Shown here piece after piece: positions 1 through 8,825 of a stretch of DNA of 64,000 nucleotides. The DNA comes from Serratia proteamaculans (lineage in GTDB: Bacteria; Pseudomonadota; Gammaproteobacteria; Enterobacterales; Enterobacteriaceae). A model generated the notes under the pieces. That model saw nothing but the letters and a program-made list of their open reading frames with translations, was not told the DNA's origin and made no database searches. Within the stretch, counting starts at the first letter, position 1. Each line of letters begins with the position of its first letter. Where the stretch lies: assembly GCF_013337185.1 (NCBI RefSeq), contig NZ_SWDE01000001.1, positions 1,922,001 through 1,986,000 of the forward strand, written 5' to 3'. The translations under genes and the position numbers were made by a program.

Positions 1-1062
1 GCAGTTTACGATCATGTCATCGGAGGCATTCTGAGTGGTGGAGCTAATGCTACGGAAAGTGGTTTCGGCGAAATTTTCCGGAATGGAGAGGTAGTTATAC
101 AGTCCAGGCGCACATTCGGCCACGCAATCAACGGCCCTGTAGGCAAGTGTGCCCAAGCTCTTTTTCAAGCAATACCAGGAGAGGAAGCGGAAGCTGGTTC
201 GCTTATTCCGGATTCTATTAAGTATCGCCTTGAGCGTCTTTTTATAGCACCCGGAGAAGGTGCAGACCATGCTATAGCTATAACGGCTCGTAATCTAAAT
301 TGGCTAATGTTTGTTGATCCTGTATGGGTAAAGGAAAGGATTATACCGATGTTGGATTTAAAGCATCCAGCTGCAGAACCGGCATGGAATGGTTATCTTT
401 ATAGTGAAGGTATGCCTTCAAATGCAGTAGCTGAGCTTATCAAACCTAGTTTTCTTAACCTTTTCACTTGGCTCGAGCATCTGTCTTGGGAAAAAGACCT
501 TTCAGTTCGTGCCTCTCAATGGCTTGGTTTAATGAGAGTGTTTCGCTCTGATGAGTCATGTGGCCTGTCGAGAAATGAAATGCGCTTCGTTTTGCGATCA
601 TTATCAGATGAGGCGAGAAATCGTTTTATTTCTTGGTTGGGTTTGGTTGGGCAAAAAAACGATAATGGCTGGATCAAACATGTTATCCCATTAATCAGTG
701 AGGACTGGCCCAAAGAACGCCGATACAGGACAACGGCTTCGGTGAAGGCGTGGATAGGTTTACTTGATGACACCGAAGATAACTTTCCTGCTGTCTACGA
801 AGCAGTGAAGACACTCTTGGTGCCAATCGAGACATTTGATTACCAGTTCTACCGTTTCACTCGTGATTTCGGTGGTAAAAAACCAATTACCATGCTTTTT
901 CCTACAGTGACTCTTGATCTAATGGATAAGATAACACCAAAGAGGCTTACCCGACCCCCAGGTGAGTTACAGAAGATACTTGGCCTAATTGAAGAGACAG
1001 AACCAAACCTAATCAAGGATTCGCGGTACTTACGGCTTATTGAGCTTGTTGAGAAAAGCTAG
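1..1062 (+). CDS. C-terminal part of a large unknown island protein (5' end outside window)
   Basis: The reading frame is open from the first base to the stop at 1060-1062, giving 353 residues with no credible start near the left edge. The ATG at 307 is therefore only an internal methionine. The visible part is soluble and mixed helical, with no membrane segment. Near the start there is a stretch reading GHAINGPVGKCAQALFQAI, followed by NLNWLMFVDPVWVKERIIPM and a W-N-G-Y-L segment. Segments of this kind remind me of the C-terminal DUF4020 region found on some SIR2-type anti-phage proteins, but this is a weak, memory-based resemblance. Low GC and position in the tRNA-linked island fit a defence role. 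It is convergent with the minus-strand cluster to its right. Confidence 0.6.
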   Translation, partial: AVYDHVIGGILSGGANATESGFGEIFRNGEVVIQSRRTFGHAINGPVGKCAQALFQAIPGEEAEAGSLIPDSIKYRLERLFIAPGEGADHAIAITARNLNWLMFVDPVWVKERIIPMLDLKHPAAEPAWNGYLYSEGMPSNAVAELIKPSFLNLFTWLEHLSWEKDLSVRASQWLGLMRVFRSDESCGLSRNEMRFVLRSLSDEARNRFISWLGLVGQKNDNGWIKHVIPLISEDWPKERRYRTTASVKAWIGLLDDTEDNFPAVYEAVKTLLVPIETFDYQFYRFTRDFGGKKPITMLFPTVTLDLMDKITPKRLTRPPGELQKILGLIEETEPNLIKDSRYLRLIELVEKS

Positions 1063-1230
1063 CGCATACAATTGTAACAATAGTTATTAATCATCGCTCA
1101 ACTAAATATTTTCGGTATACAAGAGCGAGCTAACTCAGGTGCTGGCTAAGAGCGAGGTGCAGGCGTGAACATTTGGCCAAGGAGACGTCTTTAACCGTTC
1201 CGTCTGACAACGCGAGTAATTTTGACGAGC

Positions 1231-1953
1231 TTATTCGAATTGCTCAAGTATGCCATGTAACCCAATAAACTTTATTTTTAAATCATGGTCATGCCTAAGA
1301 ACAGTCTCTAGTGAGTTCCGTTCATAAATTATTGGTTGCGCTTGTAATGAGCCGTTCCATGATGGCAAAAGTAGAATGGCGGATGTTTCCAAATCAATAC
1401 CCCACCAATCGTTAATATAGCTATTTAAGAAATTAACAAGAGCTTTTATCGCAATAAAAGCATCCTTATCAGTATATGTTTCAGGATCAAGGGATATGCC
1501 TGATAACTTACTTTTTACTGCTTCGAAGTTGCCATTAGACTGATGTAGGTAGACAGTCTTGCCTTCACTTGGTGTAGTCTCTATTGTATCAGATATCAAT
1601 TTAATCTTAGGGTGTACTAATGCATTACGTTGTTCTAATAGTTCTCTGATTATTTGTGTTTGAATGACTCCTCGAGGCAGAGCTGTTTCTTTGTGCCACT
1701 GAAGGGTGTAGTCTAATTTATCAAGTGTAGAGAACCTATCAATTTGGCCTTTTATCTTTTGCGTTATTTCGATAGACGATAAAAAGCAGTTAGCCGCAGC
1801 TTCAAGTGCATAGTTAATTGAAAGAACACTCGATTTCGCAAGCGTCTTTTTGATGTGTGTTTTTTGTTCCATTACGGATAACTCATAAAGAGTTATTGCA
1901 TCAGAAAATATTTCAAAGAAACTATTCTTTGTTATTTCCACTGTTCTTATCAC
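1231..1953 (-). CDS. HEPN-like domain protein of unknown function
   Basis: 240 residues starting at a GTG preceded by AAGGAT. No ATG occurs before residue 28. The protein is mostly helical and soluble. Residues 109-114 read RNALVH, which fits the R-X4-H active-site motif of HEPN ribonuclease domains. It lies in a helix-rich context with an upstream helix (about 42-60, SSVLSINYALEAAANCFLSS), as expected for that fold. HEPN proteins are frequent toxins or effectors in defence and toxin-antitoxin systems; assigning the fold here is inference from the motif. It is the last gene of a three-gene minus-strand cluster, 86 bp downstream of the nuclease-like gene. Base composition is AT-rich. It could instead be a non-catalytic HEPN-type partner protein. 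Confidence 0.6.
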   Translation of the reverse strand: MIRTVEITKNSFFEIFSDAITLYELSVMEQKTHIKKTLAKSSVLSINYALEAAANCFLSSIEITQKIKGQIDRFSTLDKLDYTLQWHKETALPRGVIQTQIIRELLEQRNALVHPKIKLISDTIETTPSEGKTVYLHQSNGNFEAVKSKLSGISLDPETYTDKDAFIAIKALVNFLNSYINDWWGIDLETSAILLLPSWNGSLQAQPIIYERNSLETVLRHDHDLKIKFIGLHGILEQFE

Positions 1954-2039
1954 GAGCTATCCTTATTGTGTAATGTAGATATAATCGATAGTGAAAGTGC
2001 CATATTCTGTAAATTTTATACTTTGATTGATATCAATCA

Positions 2040-3512
2040 TTATCGAGAGTAGAAACTCGGTTTAGGAAAACCTCCTCTGATAACGACTACAACTATCGCA
2101 ATTTGAGATTGACCCGTTGGGTGAATAAATATCTCAATATCCTCTTCTACCACCCCAACTGGTGCTGATTTTGAAGATGATTCAAGCACAGATAAAACAC
2201 CAATGCGCTTTCCTAGCCCAATTGCATAGGCTGCTGTTTGATCAAAATATTTCTGGAAATCTTTTGGAAAAAGTACCTTGTTATTTTCTACTTTTAACTC
2301 TACAGGAACGTCTTTGAATGTGAGATCTGTGATCCCACCCGCAGCTTCCGGATGGCCTTGTAAGTATTCGCCAATATCGCTCCTACTTCTAAGCATTTCC
2401 GCAATTTTACTCTGAAATTTTTGTTCTGATGTGCCAGCAACAAATAAACCAGCTTTAAGAGCTTGTGCCGCAATATTTCCTAAGCCGCCAAGTATAATCA
2501 TTGTATTGGCAATATCATCTGAGTGTAATCCAGGAAAAGCTCTTAGCATGTTGCGAATTTTTATAAGATGCCTATCGACGTTTGAAAACCCAGTTAACGG
2601 AGCTTGAGTAGAATCACTCCCTTCAAGTAGTAAACGTCTATGTCCTACAACAACAACATTTCGGCAATCACTTGAGTTGTCAAACTCTGCAGCGTATAGA
2701 AACTCATAAGGTCTGGAGCCAAATGAATTCGCCACTTCCAGAATGACGCGACCGACCCCCGTCAATATGAAAGGTCCATCACCCTCTGGTTTTTCGAATC
2801 TAAAATCAGGTAACCAACCTCGCTCACGGGCATCAATTGTTACCGGCTTCAGTAAAAGGATATTTGCACTTTTGGGCCAATTTGAAACCCTAACCTCTAT
2901 GGTAAGGTCATAAGAAATTCCTGGCTTAAGGTAGTTCCATTGTTTAGCAGGTTCGCCATCAATATCAAATTTCAGAAATGCTACTGTTGATTCTAATTTA
3001 TTTTTATCTTCGGAGCCTTCATTAGATATCAGTTGCCGAATCGCCCCAGCATCTTTATTGCGAAGATTCGCAAATAAGAGAAGAGGCAAGGACCATCTTG
3101 TTAACTGGTCTTGTATTGTACTCAATAAATCTAATGTATTGATAATTCTGACTTGCTCTAGAAATTCATTAAGTTGTTTATTATTTGAGAAACTCGACGT
3201 CATATCGATCTCTGATGCTTTTAATTTTGCTGAGTTTAAAAACCTTTGAGCATCAACCTCAGCATTACGTATGGCATGTTTCCACTCAGCCAAAGATACA
3301 AATATCGTCATTGCTGTATAATATGCACGATATTGATCTTCAATATATCCTTGACCGAGTTCGTCGATCGTTTCATTGAGCTTTTGACACGCTTTTTTAA
3401 GTTGCGCCAAGTAATGTGGAGTCGACCTCAGTGCACCATCCAACGCAGCTGCGATCTCAATTCTCGGAGAAAAAGCTTGGTGGAAAATCTCGAAGTTTGG
3501 CTCGTTCTGCAT
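2040..3512 (-). CDS. Unknown protein with C-terminal PD-(D/E)XK nuclease-like motif
   Basis: The start at 3512 is chosen because GGAG lies 7 bp upstream; an earlier ATG at 3554 has no comparable site. This gives 490 residues. The first 150 or so are helical. The middle (about 180-300) is strand-rich. The end carries a pattern typical of PD-(D/E)XK nucleases: GEYL with E382, D396 in GGITDL, then E405-L-K407, then Q425-x3-Y429 (QTAAY). The last resembles the QxxxY motif of the RecB/Cas4 type. Two hydrophobic stretches near 345-360 and 475 are too short to call membrane segments. Its start overlaps the end of the upstream gene by 56 bp, implying translational coupling. The nuclease call is inferred from motif spacing only. 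Confidence 0.6.
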   Translation of the reverse strand: MQNEPNFEIFHQAFSPRIEIAAALDGALRSTPHYLAQLKKACQKLNETIDELGQGYIEDQYRAYYTAMTIFVSLAEWKHAIRNAEVDAQRFLNSAKLKASEIDMTSSFSNNKQLNEFLEQVRIINTLDLLSTIQDQLTRWSLPLLLFANLRNKDAGAIRQLISNEGSEDKNKLESTVAFLKFDIDGEPAKQWNYLKPGISYDLTIEVRVSNWPKSANILLLKPVTIDARERGWLPDFRFEKPEGDGPFILTGVGRVILEVANSFGSRPYEFLYAAEFDNSSDCRNVVVVGHRRLLLEGSDSTQAPLTGFSNVDRHLIKIRNMLRAFPGLHSDDIANTMIILGGLGNIAAQALKAGLFVAGTSEQKFQSKIAEMLRSRSDIGEYLQGHPEAAGGITDLTFKDVPVELKVENNKVLFPKDFQKYFDQTAAYAIGLGKRIGVLSVLESSSKSAPVGVVEEDIEIFIHPTGQSQIAIVVVVIRGGFPKPSFYSR

Positions 3513-6030
3513 TCTCTTTCTCCAAATCAGCCATAAGGCCATTCCATTTTGCAATTAATTCAATATAGGGCTCACAAACGCCTATAGAATTTTCGATGTC
3601 AGCAGCTTCTGTAACTAAAGCAGCTTCAAGTTTCCATTGTATGTGCCTGTCATCTTTTGGAATTTCTTCTAGTAGTTTCTTGAAACAAAGAGTTGCAGTT
3701 GCATTATCACCAAACTTGCTTAACGCAGCCACATACACTAAAGCTTCAATAAATTGTTGAGGTTTGAACGGTTTCAGAGCGTCAAATGCCTTTTTAAGAT
3801 CTTCCTTACAATTTTGAAGCTCATCATGTTTCGCTCTTAAGATTACTGAAATGCAGTCATCAATAGAAACACCTCTAATATACTCATCCTGAATTGCTTT
3901 TAGCGCTACTTTGACAAATCCAGGAACATCATCAAAATGATAACGTAATCGATTGATAGCATTATAAAGGGCACTTCCTTGCAGGCTTAATAAAATATTT
4001 GAAAGAAGCAATCCAATTTTTCCCTTTCTTTCTTCATCTGATAAGCAAAGCGATGCAAATACATCAATGCACTCAACAACGAAATCGTCTTGGTTATCTG
4101 GTTGCGCGTAATAACATATTAGATTCCATAGTTGAGATCTCACGAGATTCCGTTTCTCATCAGGGAACGCTCTACGGCTTAGCGAGCGAACAGCATACTT
4201 ATGAACCATCACATATTGATCCAATAGCAAGGCTGAGTAAGCCTCAAAGAATAAATCGGGGAAATTCTTCACCAACTCATAGGGCACATTTTCCCACGCC
4301 TGTACGGCATGAGCTCGAATAATCGTACTCTCATCCATTAGTGCGCGGTACCAGTCGGAAAGTACGATCGTTAGGCTTTCCACTCCAGTCAATAATTTTG
4401 AAACATGAACTATCATGTTTCCGCGCATTTGTATTTGTTCTTCGGGTAAACTTCGATATAGACTCAGGAAATCTTCGATTCCTTCACACCCTTTAGATTT
4501 GGCACCAATTGCAGCCCATTCAATCAGTGCAACTTGTAATCCATCAATAGCGTTACGCTTATTACTTCTTTCTAAATGATCAAGGAAGTTCTCTTCTATT
4601 TCTAAAATTGTTTCTTTATCTAACTGCTCATATTTCTCGCTTAGCGTTGCTGCCGCCCCTATCAGATCATCAAAATTCGCAACCGCAAGCTCAGCAAATT
4701 CATCCCAAGAGTGCCTGAAGAAATGTCCTGCATCATCCATACCATCCTCAGGATTTTCTACAGCAGCCCAAAGTAACCGTCTAAAGGCTATCTCTTGAGC
4801 TTTTCCTATTTCGGTTTTTTTTCTATAACCGTGCCTCAGTACAGATCTATAGACTCTATTGGCCTCTTTTCTTCCAATATCATCTTTGTCAGCGAGATAG
4901 GCTTGAATCGCTTTATCAGTTTCTTCGGGAAAGCGATCTAAACATTTCGTGGCTGTTTTCCGAAGATAGTAAAGAACACTGCTATCTCGCCCTTCCTCTG
5001 GCAGTAGCGTTCGTCTACGCATCAACTTGGCAAAGATACTCCTGATATGTCTTAAAAGCAGTGCGTCATTATCCGTTGCGAGAATAATTTCAATGCCAAC
5101 TTGAATTTTTCCCGGATGGGTATCTTTTATGAATGCGTCAACTTCTGCATAAATATCAACTCGTCTTTTTTGGAGCAGTGACTGGATAGGTGCTTTATTA
5201 AGCCTTTTATACTCATGTACACCAAAATTCATTCCGGGTGGAGGCTCAATAGCCATCGAGGAAAAATGTAATAGGACCTTTATGAAATCATTTCTAAATA
5301 GCTTTTCCGCTTCTAAAAGAATTATTTCTATAGCGGATGGAAAGTCTTCGTGATTGTTCACTAAATACACTGCAATTGGCAGTTTTTCTGTTGGTGATAA
5401 TGATGTTCTTATCAAGGCTTTCGCAGCCGGTGTTGAATATGGCAATCTCTCATGTAGTACCGCAGGCAAAAGATGTTCAATTACTTTCTTGGTAAATGTC
5501 TCGGGAGCAAGATTTGCGAGTTGTTCCAGACGGGGATCGTTTTTCTCTATTTTTTCTTGATCGAGTTCGTCCAGCAAATCGAGTACAAACGTTTCTTCAA
5601 GAGAAAGTGTAAGGCGTAATACTTCTCGTTCTTGTTGCCTGTTAAGCTGCTTCTGCTTTCTCCTCCTTTCTTCTTCTTTACGAGCCAAATTTCGTTCTTC
5701 GGCTGCTTTTTCTCTGGGACCAACAAACTCTATAATGTTGGGAAATCCTACCGGGATCCTCCGGTTACAATCCTTACAGTTCTCTTGATAGAAGCTGTAA
5801 ACTGAGTCTTCCAGCAGCCAACTAAGCATTGAGTTTTGCTTAACAAACTTGCATTGGACTCCCATATGGCCAATAGGTAATCCTGTTTCTGCCTCAATCA
5901 TCCCTCTCCCCTCTGATCGTATGAGTTCAGAGTGAGAGCACCAGTTACTAAGTAGCTTTACAGCCCGGAGATTTCGTTGACCAGCTACAATGGTCTCTTC
6001 AATTCTTTTTTTACCGTCAAAATCATCCAT
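3457..6030 (-). CDS. Large helical-repeat protein with N-terminal Cys/His cluster, unknown function
   Basis: The start is set at the ATG at 6028-6030, with AAAGG about 10 bp upstream; a GTG at 6039 sits too close to that site. This gives 857 residues. The N-terminus has C31, H33, C60 and C85-x2-C88, suggesting a zinc-binding module. It is followed by a charged coiled-coil segment (about 110-140, rich in E, R, K and Q). The remaining 700 or so residues are repeated amphipathic helices of HEAT/ARM-like character. There is no signal peptide or membrane segment and no NTPase motif. Such scaffolds often act as sensors or adaptors. It is the first gene of the three-gene minus-strand cluster. I do not recognise the family. 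Confidence 0.6.
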   Translation of the reverse strand: MDDFDGKKRIEETIVAGQRNLRAVKLLSNWCSHSELIRSEGRGMIEAETGLPIGHMGVQCKFVKQNSMLSWLLEDSVYSFYQENCKDCNRRIPVGFPNIIEFVGPREKAAEERNLARKEEERRRKQKQLNRQQEREVLRLTLSLEETFVLDLLDELDQEKIEKNDPRLEQLANLAPETFTKKVIEHLLPAVLHERLPYSTPAAKALIRTSLSPTEKLPIAVYLVNNHEDFPSAIEIILLEAEKLFRNDFIKVLLHFSSMAIEPPPGMNFGVHEYKRLNKAPIQSLLQKRRVDIYAEVDAFIKDTHPGKIQVGIEIILATDNDALLLRHIRSIFAKLMRRRTLLPEEGRDSSVLYYLRKTATKCLDRFPEETDKAIQAYLADKDDIGRKEANRVYRSVLRHGYRKKTEIGKAQEIAFRRLLWAAVENPEDGMDDAGHFFRHSWDEFAELAVANFDDLIGAAATLSEKYEQLDKETILEIEENFLDHLERSNKRNAIDGLQVALIEWAAIGAKSKGCEGIEDFLSLYRSLPEEQIQMRGNMIVHVSKLLTGVESLTIVLSDWYRALMDESTIIRAHAVQAWENVPYELVKNFPDLFFEAYSALLLDQYVMVHKYAVRSLSRRAFPDEKRNLVRSQLWNLICYYAQPDNQDDFVVECIDVFASLCLSDEERKGKIGLLLSNILLSLQGSALYNAINRLRYHFDDVPGFVKVALKAIQDEYIRGVSIDDCISVILRAKHDELQNCKEDLKKAFDALKPFKPQQFIEALVYVAALSKFGDNATATLCFKKLLEEIPKDDRHIQWKLEAALVTEAADIENSIGVCEPYIELIAKWNGLMADLEKENAERAKLRDFPPSFFSEN

Positions 6031-6348
6031 TAATATCACACCTTTAAAAGGAATATTTACCCACCTAAACTGCGGTAAGTAGGATTATTATACCGAGATT
6101 CGCTAGTCTTGTGTGTTATGAAATGTGATATATGTCAACTGGTTGTATAACGGAGCCGCATTCAGTGTTAAAAGAAAGGGAGACAATTAAAACCTCAGTC
6201 TGGATAAAAAATAGTATTGATACCTTTGACCTACTCTCCGCTGATTAATATAGCTTGATGTTGCAATATTCGCTTCTGGCAAGTGGCTGAAAGTCAGATT
6301 ATGTGATGCTCAGGTTAACAATAACGCTAGTTAGTTGATAACTTAAGA
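6031..6348. other. AT-rich gap upstream of the island cluster
   Basis: This is a non-coding, AT-rich stretch between the first gene of the minus-strand cluster and the integrase remnant. It must contain the promoter for the cluster. AAAGG at about 6045 is the likely ribosome-binding site. I see no long open frame, repeat or convincing RNA structure. Confidence 0.5.
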
Positions 6349-6894
6349 CTAATATTTCCAAGATAGGGGTACCAGATGCGGGCGACGCATCTTCATCCTT
6401 TCTACCGGGACTTCCCAAACACGTTTATCAAAATCAAACTCTTTCCATTCAGCCTGGCTGAGCTCGACGGTGCGAATCTCGGTCAACATCAGAATTCGAT
6501 CGAGTCGCCAGTCGGGTTATCGGACTACCAGAATACGCGGCAAGAACCTGCAAGAAGTCAGGGACTCATCAGCCAACAGATGGGGATAATGGACAGATTT
6601 AGGCGGCGTTAACACACTTGCCAGCTCTGAAGTAGGGTTAGTTTCAGCTCGTATAATGACAATGGCATAGCGGAATACCTGATTGCAGGCCTTGCGGATT
6701 TTACGCAGCGAACTGAGCACTTCGAGCGGTTTGAACTCAGCAATGAGACGCTTGCCAGTATCAGGAAAGATGTCGTTCTCAAACGCTTCCATCAGATCTT
6801 CAGAATAGCTTTTCGACCAATTAGGCCGTTTGTACTCATGCCATTCCAGCGCGACAGCCTTGAAGATATTTTCGACATTGACCTTTTGAGCCAA
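6349..6894 (-). pseudogene. Decayed P4-type tyrosine integrase
   Basis: The minus strand reads NVENIFKAVALEWHEYKRP, then a segment ending NPTSELASVLTPPKSVHYPH, both typical of the N-terminal arm and core-binding region of P4-family integrases. Reading stops at 6517-6519. In another frame, about 6503-6361, the catalytic-domain start resumes: LMLTEIRTVELSQAEWKEFD, then a segment ending RMKMRRPHLVPLS. A stop follows at 6349-6351. Missing are the first 100 or so residues, a piece of the core-binding region near 6670-6690, and the whole C-terminus with the catalytic H-x2-R and tyrosine. The gene is therefore dead. Its 5' end points at the tRNA-Arg gene 80 bp away, as in integrated islands. Confidence 0.85.
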
Positions 6895-6973
6895 TTATTG
6901 GTGGCTTAGTCCCAATCTGTCCCATGAAGGAAATGAAAAGCTTGGGCGATTTTCGTAAGCAGTTGAATCTAAA

Positions 6974-7050
6974 TGGTACGCCCTACAGGGCTCGAACCTG
7001 TGACCTACGGCTTAGAAGGCCGTTGCTCTATCCAACTGAGCTAAGGGCGC
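6974..7050 (-). tRNA. argU: tRNA-Arg (anticodon UCU)
   Basis: The minus strand folds as a complete 77-nt tRNA beginning GCGCCCTTAGCTCAGTTGG, with the anticodon loop CTTCTAA (anticodon TCT, decoding AGA), a GGTTCGAGCC T-arm and an encoded CCA. The acceptor stem closes with a G1-U72 wobble (GCGCCCT against AGGGCGT), whereas E. coli argU as I recall it has a full Watson-Crick pair. The 3' end faces the island and the integrase remnant, so this part may have been supplied by the incoming element. In E. coli, argU next to folD is the integration site of a lambdoid prophage, which supports the assignment. Confidence 0.95.
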
Positions 7051-7666
7051 ATTGGGATGCGGCAACCGGAGTTGCGGAGTGCGATTATACGGTCAGGGGT
7101 TACTGAGTCAATGCCTTTTCATGGCGTTACGGTGGTGGCCGTGCTTTATGGTGGTTTTTCCACCATTCCCCCTGCCGTTCGCTAAATTCCCGTCATCATT
7201 CGCAGCATATCCCTTCCGATGCATCTCATCTGCATAGCCTCCGGCACAGCGCACGCAGCCGTGCTCGCCAGGATGGCGGTGCTTTATGTTCCGCGAGTTG
7301 ATGCAACGCCATCAGCTGCGCCACGTCCGCCGGGTGCATCGACGAGTCGAATACCGTTTCACCCACGTGTTTGGGCGGGTTAATCGGGCTGGCAATCTGC
7401 TGATGCCATGGATGTAGCCGGGTGATGATCATCATGATGGTGGCTCCGTTAGCGCCTGCGGCTGGCGAGAATACCGCAGTGTGAATAGCCACAGCTTAGG
7501 CAGCACGAAGTAAAAAAGGCGTAGAGGATCATTCTGTTGGCATAAAAAAAGCGTAAATCATGCCTGGCAAACGCCGTCGAACACGATTCAGCGCCTGACA
7601 GCGCGCTCCGCTTCTGACAAAATAGCGCCATCCCCGGCTTTTCTTAATTGATGGATTTCCTCACTG
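7051..7666. other. Stretch between argU and folD with little recognisable content
   Basis: It carries the argU promoter region, one doubtful small minus-strand frame (7226-7435), and the folD promoter and leader. A short AT-rich segment at about 7505-7560 precedes folD. I see no known gene, repeat or clear terminator. Confidence 0.4.
7226..7435 (-). CDS. Doubtful small hypothetical protein
   Basis: 69 residues from an ATG at 7435 with GGAG about 11 bp upstream. A GTG-started version would extend to 7492. The product is basic at its C-terminus (RARLRALCRRLCR), with no signal peptide, membrane segment or recognised motif. It is the only sizeable frame in the argU-folD gap with a plausible ribosome-binding site. 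It could equally be chance. Confidence 0.25.
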   Translation of the reverse strand: MMIITRLHPWHQQIASPINPPKHVGETVFDSSMHPADVAQLMALHQLAEHKAPPSWRARLRALCRRLCR

Positions 7667-8533
7667 ATGTCAGCAAAGATTATTGATGGTAAAACGATTG
7701 CGCAGCAGGTTAGAAACGAAGTGGCTGAGCAAGTTAAACAACGTCTGGCCGCCGGCAAACGCGCGCCGGGCCTGGCAGTCGTGCTGGTTGGCGAGAACCC
7801 GGCCTCACAGATTTACGTCGCCAGCAAGCGCCGCGCCTGTGATGAGGTGGGCTTCCTCTCCCGCTCCTACGATTTGCCTGCCACCACCAGTGAGGCAGAA
7901 TTGCTGGCGCTGATCGATCGGCTGAATGCCGACGGCGAGATCGACGGTATCCTGGTGCAGTTGCCACTGCCTGCCGGCATCGATAACGTCAAAGTGCTGG
8001 AGCGTATTCATCCGGATAAAGACGTTGACGGTTTCCACCCTTACAACGTCGGCCGCCTGTGCCAGCGCTCGCCTAAACTGCGCCCATGCACCCCGCGCGG
8101 CATCGTCACCCTGCTCGAGCGTTACAACATCGATACCTATGGCCTGAATGCAGTGGTGGTTGGCGCGTCCAACATCGTCGGCCGCCCGATGAGCATGGAG
8201 CTGCTGCTGGCCGGTTGCACCACCACCGTGACCCACCGTTTCACCAAAAACCTGCGTCATCACGTTGAAAATGCCGATCTGCTGATCGTTGCGGTCGGTA
8301 AACCGGGCTTTATTCCAGGTGATTGGATCAAACCGGGCGCGATCGTGGTGGATGTCGGCATTAACCGCCTGGAAAGTGGTAAAGTAGTCGGCGATGTAGA
8401 ATTCGATGCCGCCAGCGAACGCGCGGCCTATATTACTCCGGTTCCGGGTGGCGTTGGCCCAATGACCGTTGCTACACTGATCCAAAATACCTTGCAGGCC
8501 TGCGAGGTTTATCACGACGTTCAACCTAAATAA
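7667..8533 (+). CDS. folD: Bifunctional methylenetetrahydrofolate dehydrogenase/cyclohydrolase
   Basis: FolD interconverts 5,10-methylene-, methenyl- and 10-formyl-tetrahydrofolate in the cytosol, feeding purine and formyl-Met-tRNA synthesis. The 288-residue length equals that of the E. coli enzyme. Visible family features are Y50 and K54 in [10 protein letters not shown], the QLPLP substrate loop (98-102), D121 in KDVDGFHP, the NADP-binding GASNIVGRP (166-174) and the [10 protein letters not shown] signature near the C-terminus. The start ATG has only a weak ribosome-binding site. ybcJ follows after 10 bp, so the two are probably co-transcribed. It is the first core gene beyond the argU island junction. 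Confidence 0.97.
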
Positions 8534-8543
8534 GTAAGGCAGT

Positions 8544-8756
8544 ATGGAAACTTTTAATCTGGATAATCACCCGCACGTCGAACTGTGCGACCTGCTCAAG
8601 TTCCAGGGCTGGTGTGAAAGTGGCGGTGCCGCCAAAGAAGTCATCGCCGATGGGCAGGTGAAAGTAAACGGCAAAGTAGAAACGCGCAAGCGCTGCAAAA
8701 TCGTCGCCGATCAGGTGGTGGAGTTTAACGGCGGCAAGGTTGTCGTTAAGCCGTAA
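8544..8756 (+). CDS. ybcJ: S4-like RNA-binding protein YbcJ
   Basis: A 70-residue protein with an S4-type RNA-binding fold: GGAAKEVIADGQVKVNGKVE is the typical alpha-L core, followed by a basic RKRCK segment. Its length matches the E. coli homologue. The precise RNA target is not established to my knowledge. It lies 10 bp after folD and before a strong shared terminator, so it is the last gene of a folD-ybcJ unit. Confidence 0.92.
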   Translation: METFNLDNHPHVELCDLLKFQGWCESGGAAKEVIADGQVKVNGKVETRKRCKIVADQVVEFNGGKVVVKP

Positions 8757-8770
8757 GCCGTGCTCCATAG

Positions 8771-8806
8771 AAAAAGGCGCTGAGGGTTAACCCAGCGCCT
8801 TTTTTG
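8771..8806. terminator. Bidirectional terminator between ybcJ and cysS
   Basis: A perfect 7-bp stem GGCGCTG/CAGCGCC (8776-8782 with 8793-8799) is flanked by AAAAA on the left and a T6 run on the right. It can end both the folD-ybcJ transcript and convergent cysS. Confidence 0.9.
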
Positions 8807-8825
8807 CTTTTCAGCCTAAAGCGAA

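Noticed and set aside
3246-3536. Plus-strand frames within the nuclease-like gene
   Set aside because: Antisense of a gene with translational coupling and a proper ribosome-binding site; no own signals.
6376-6612. Plus-strand 78-residue frame
   Set aside because: It is the antisense of the integrase remnant, whose minus-strand translation matches P4-type integrases.
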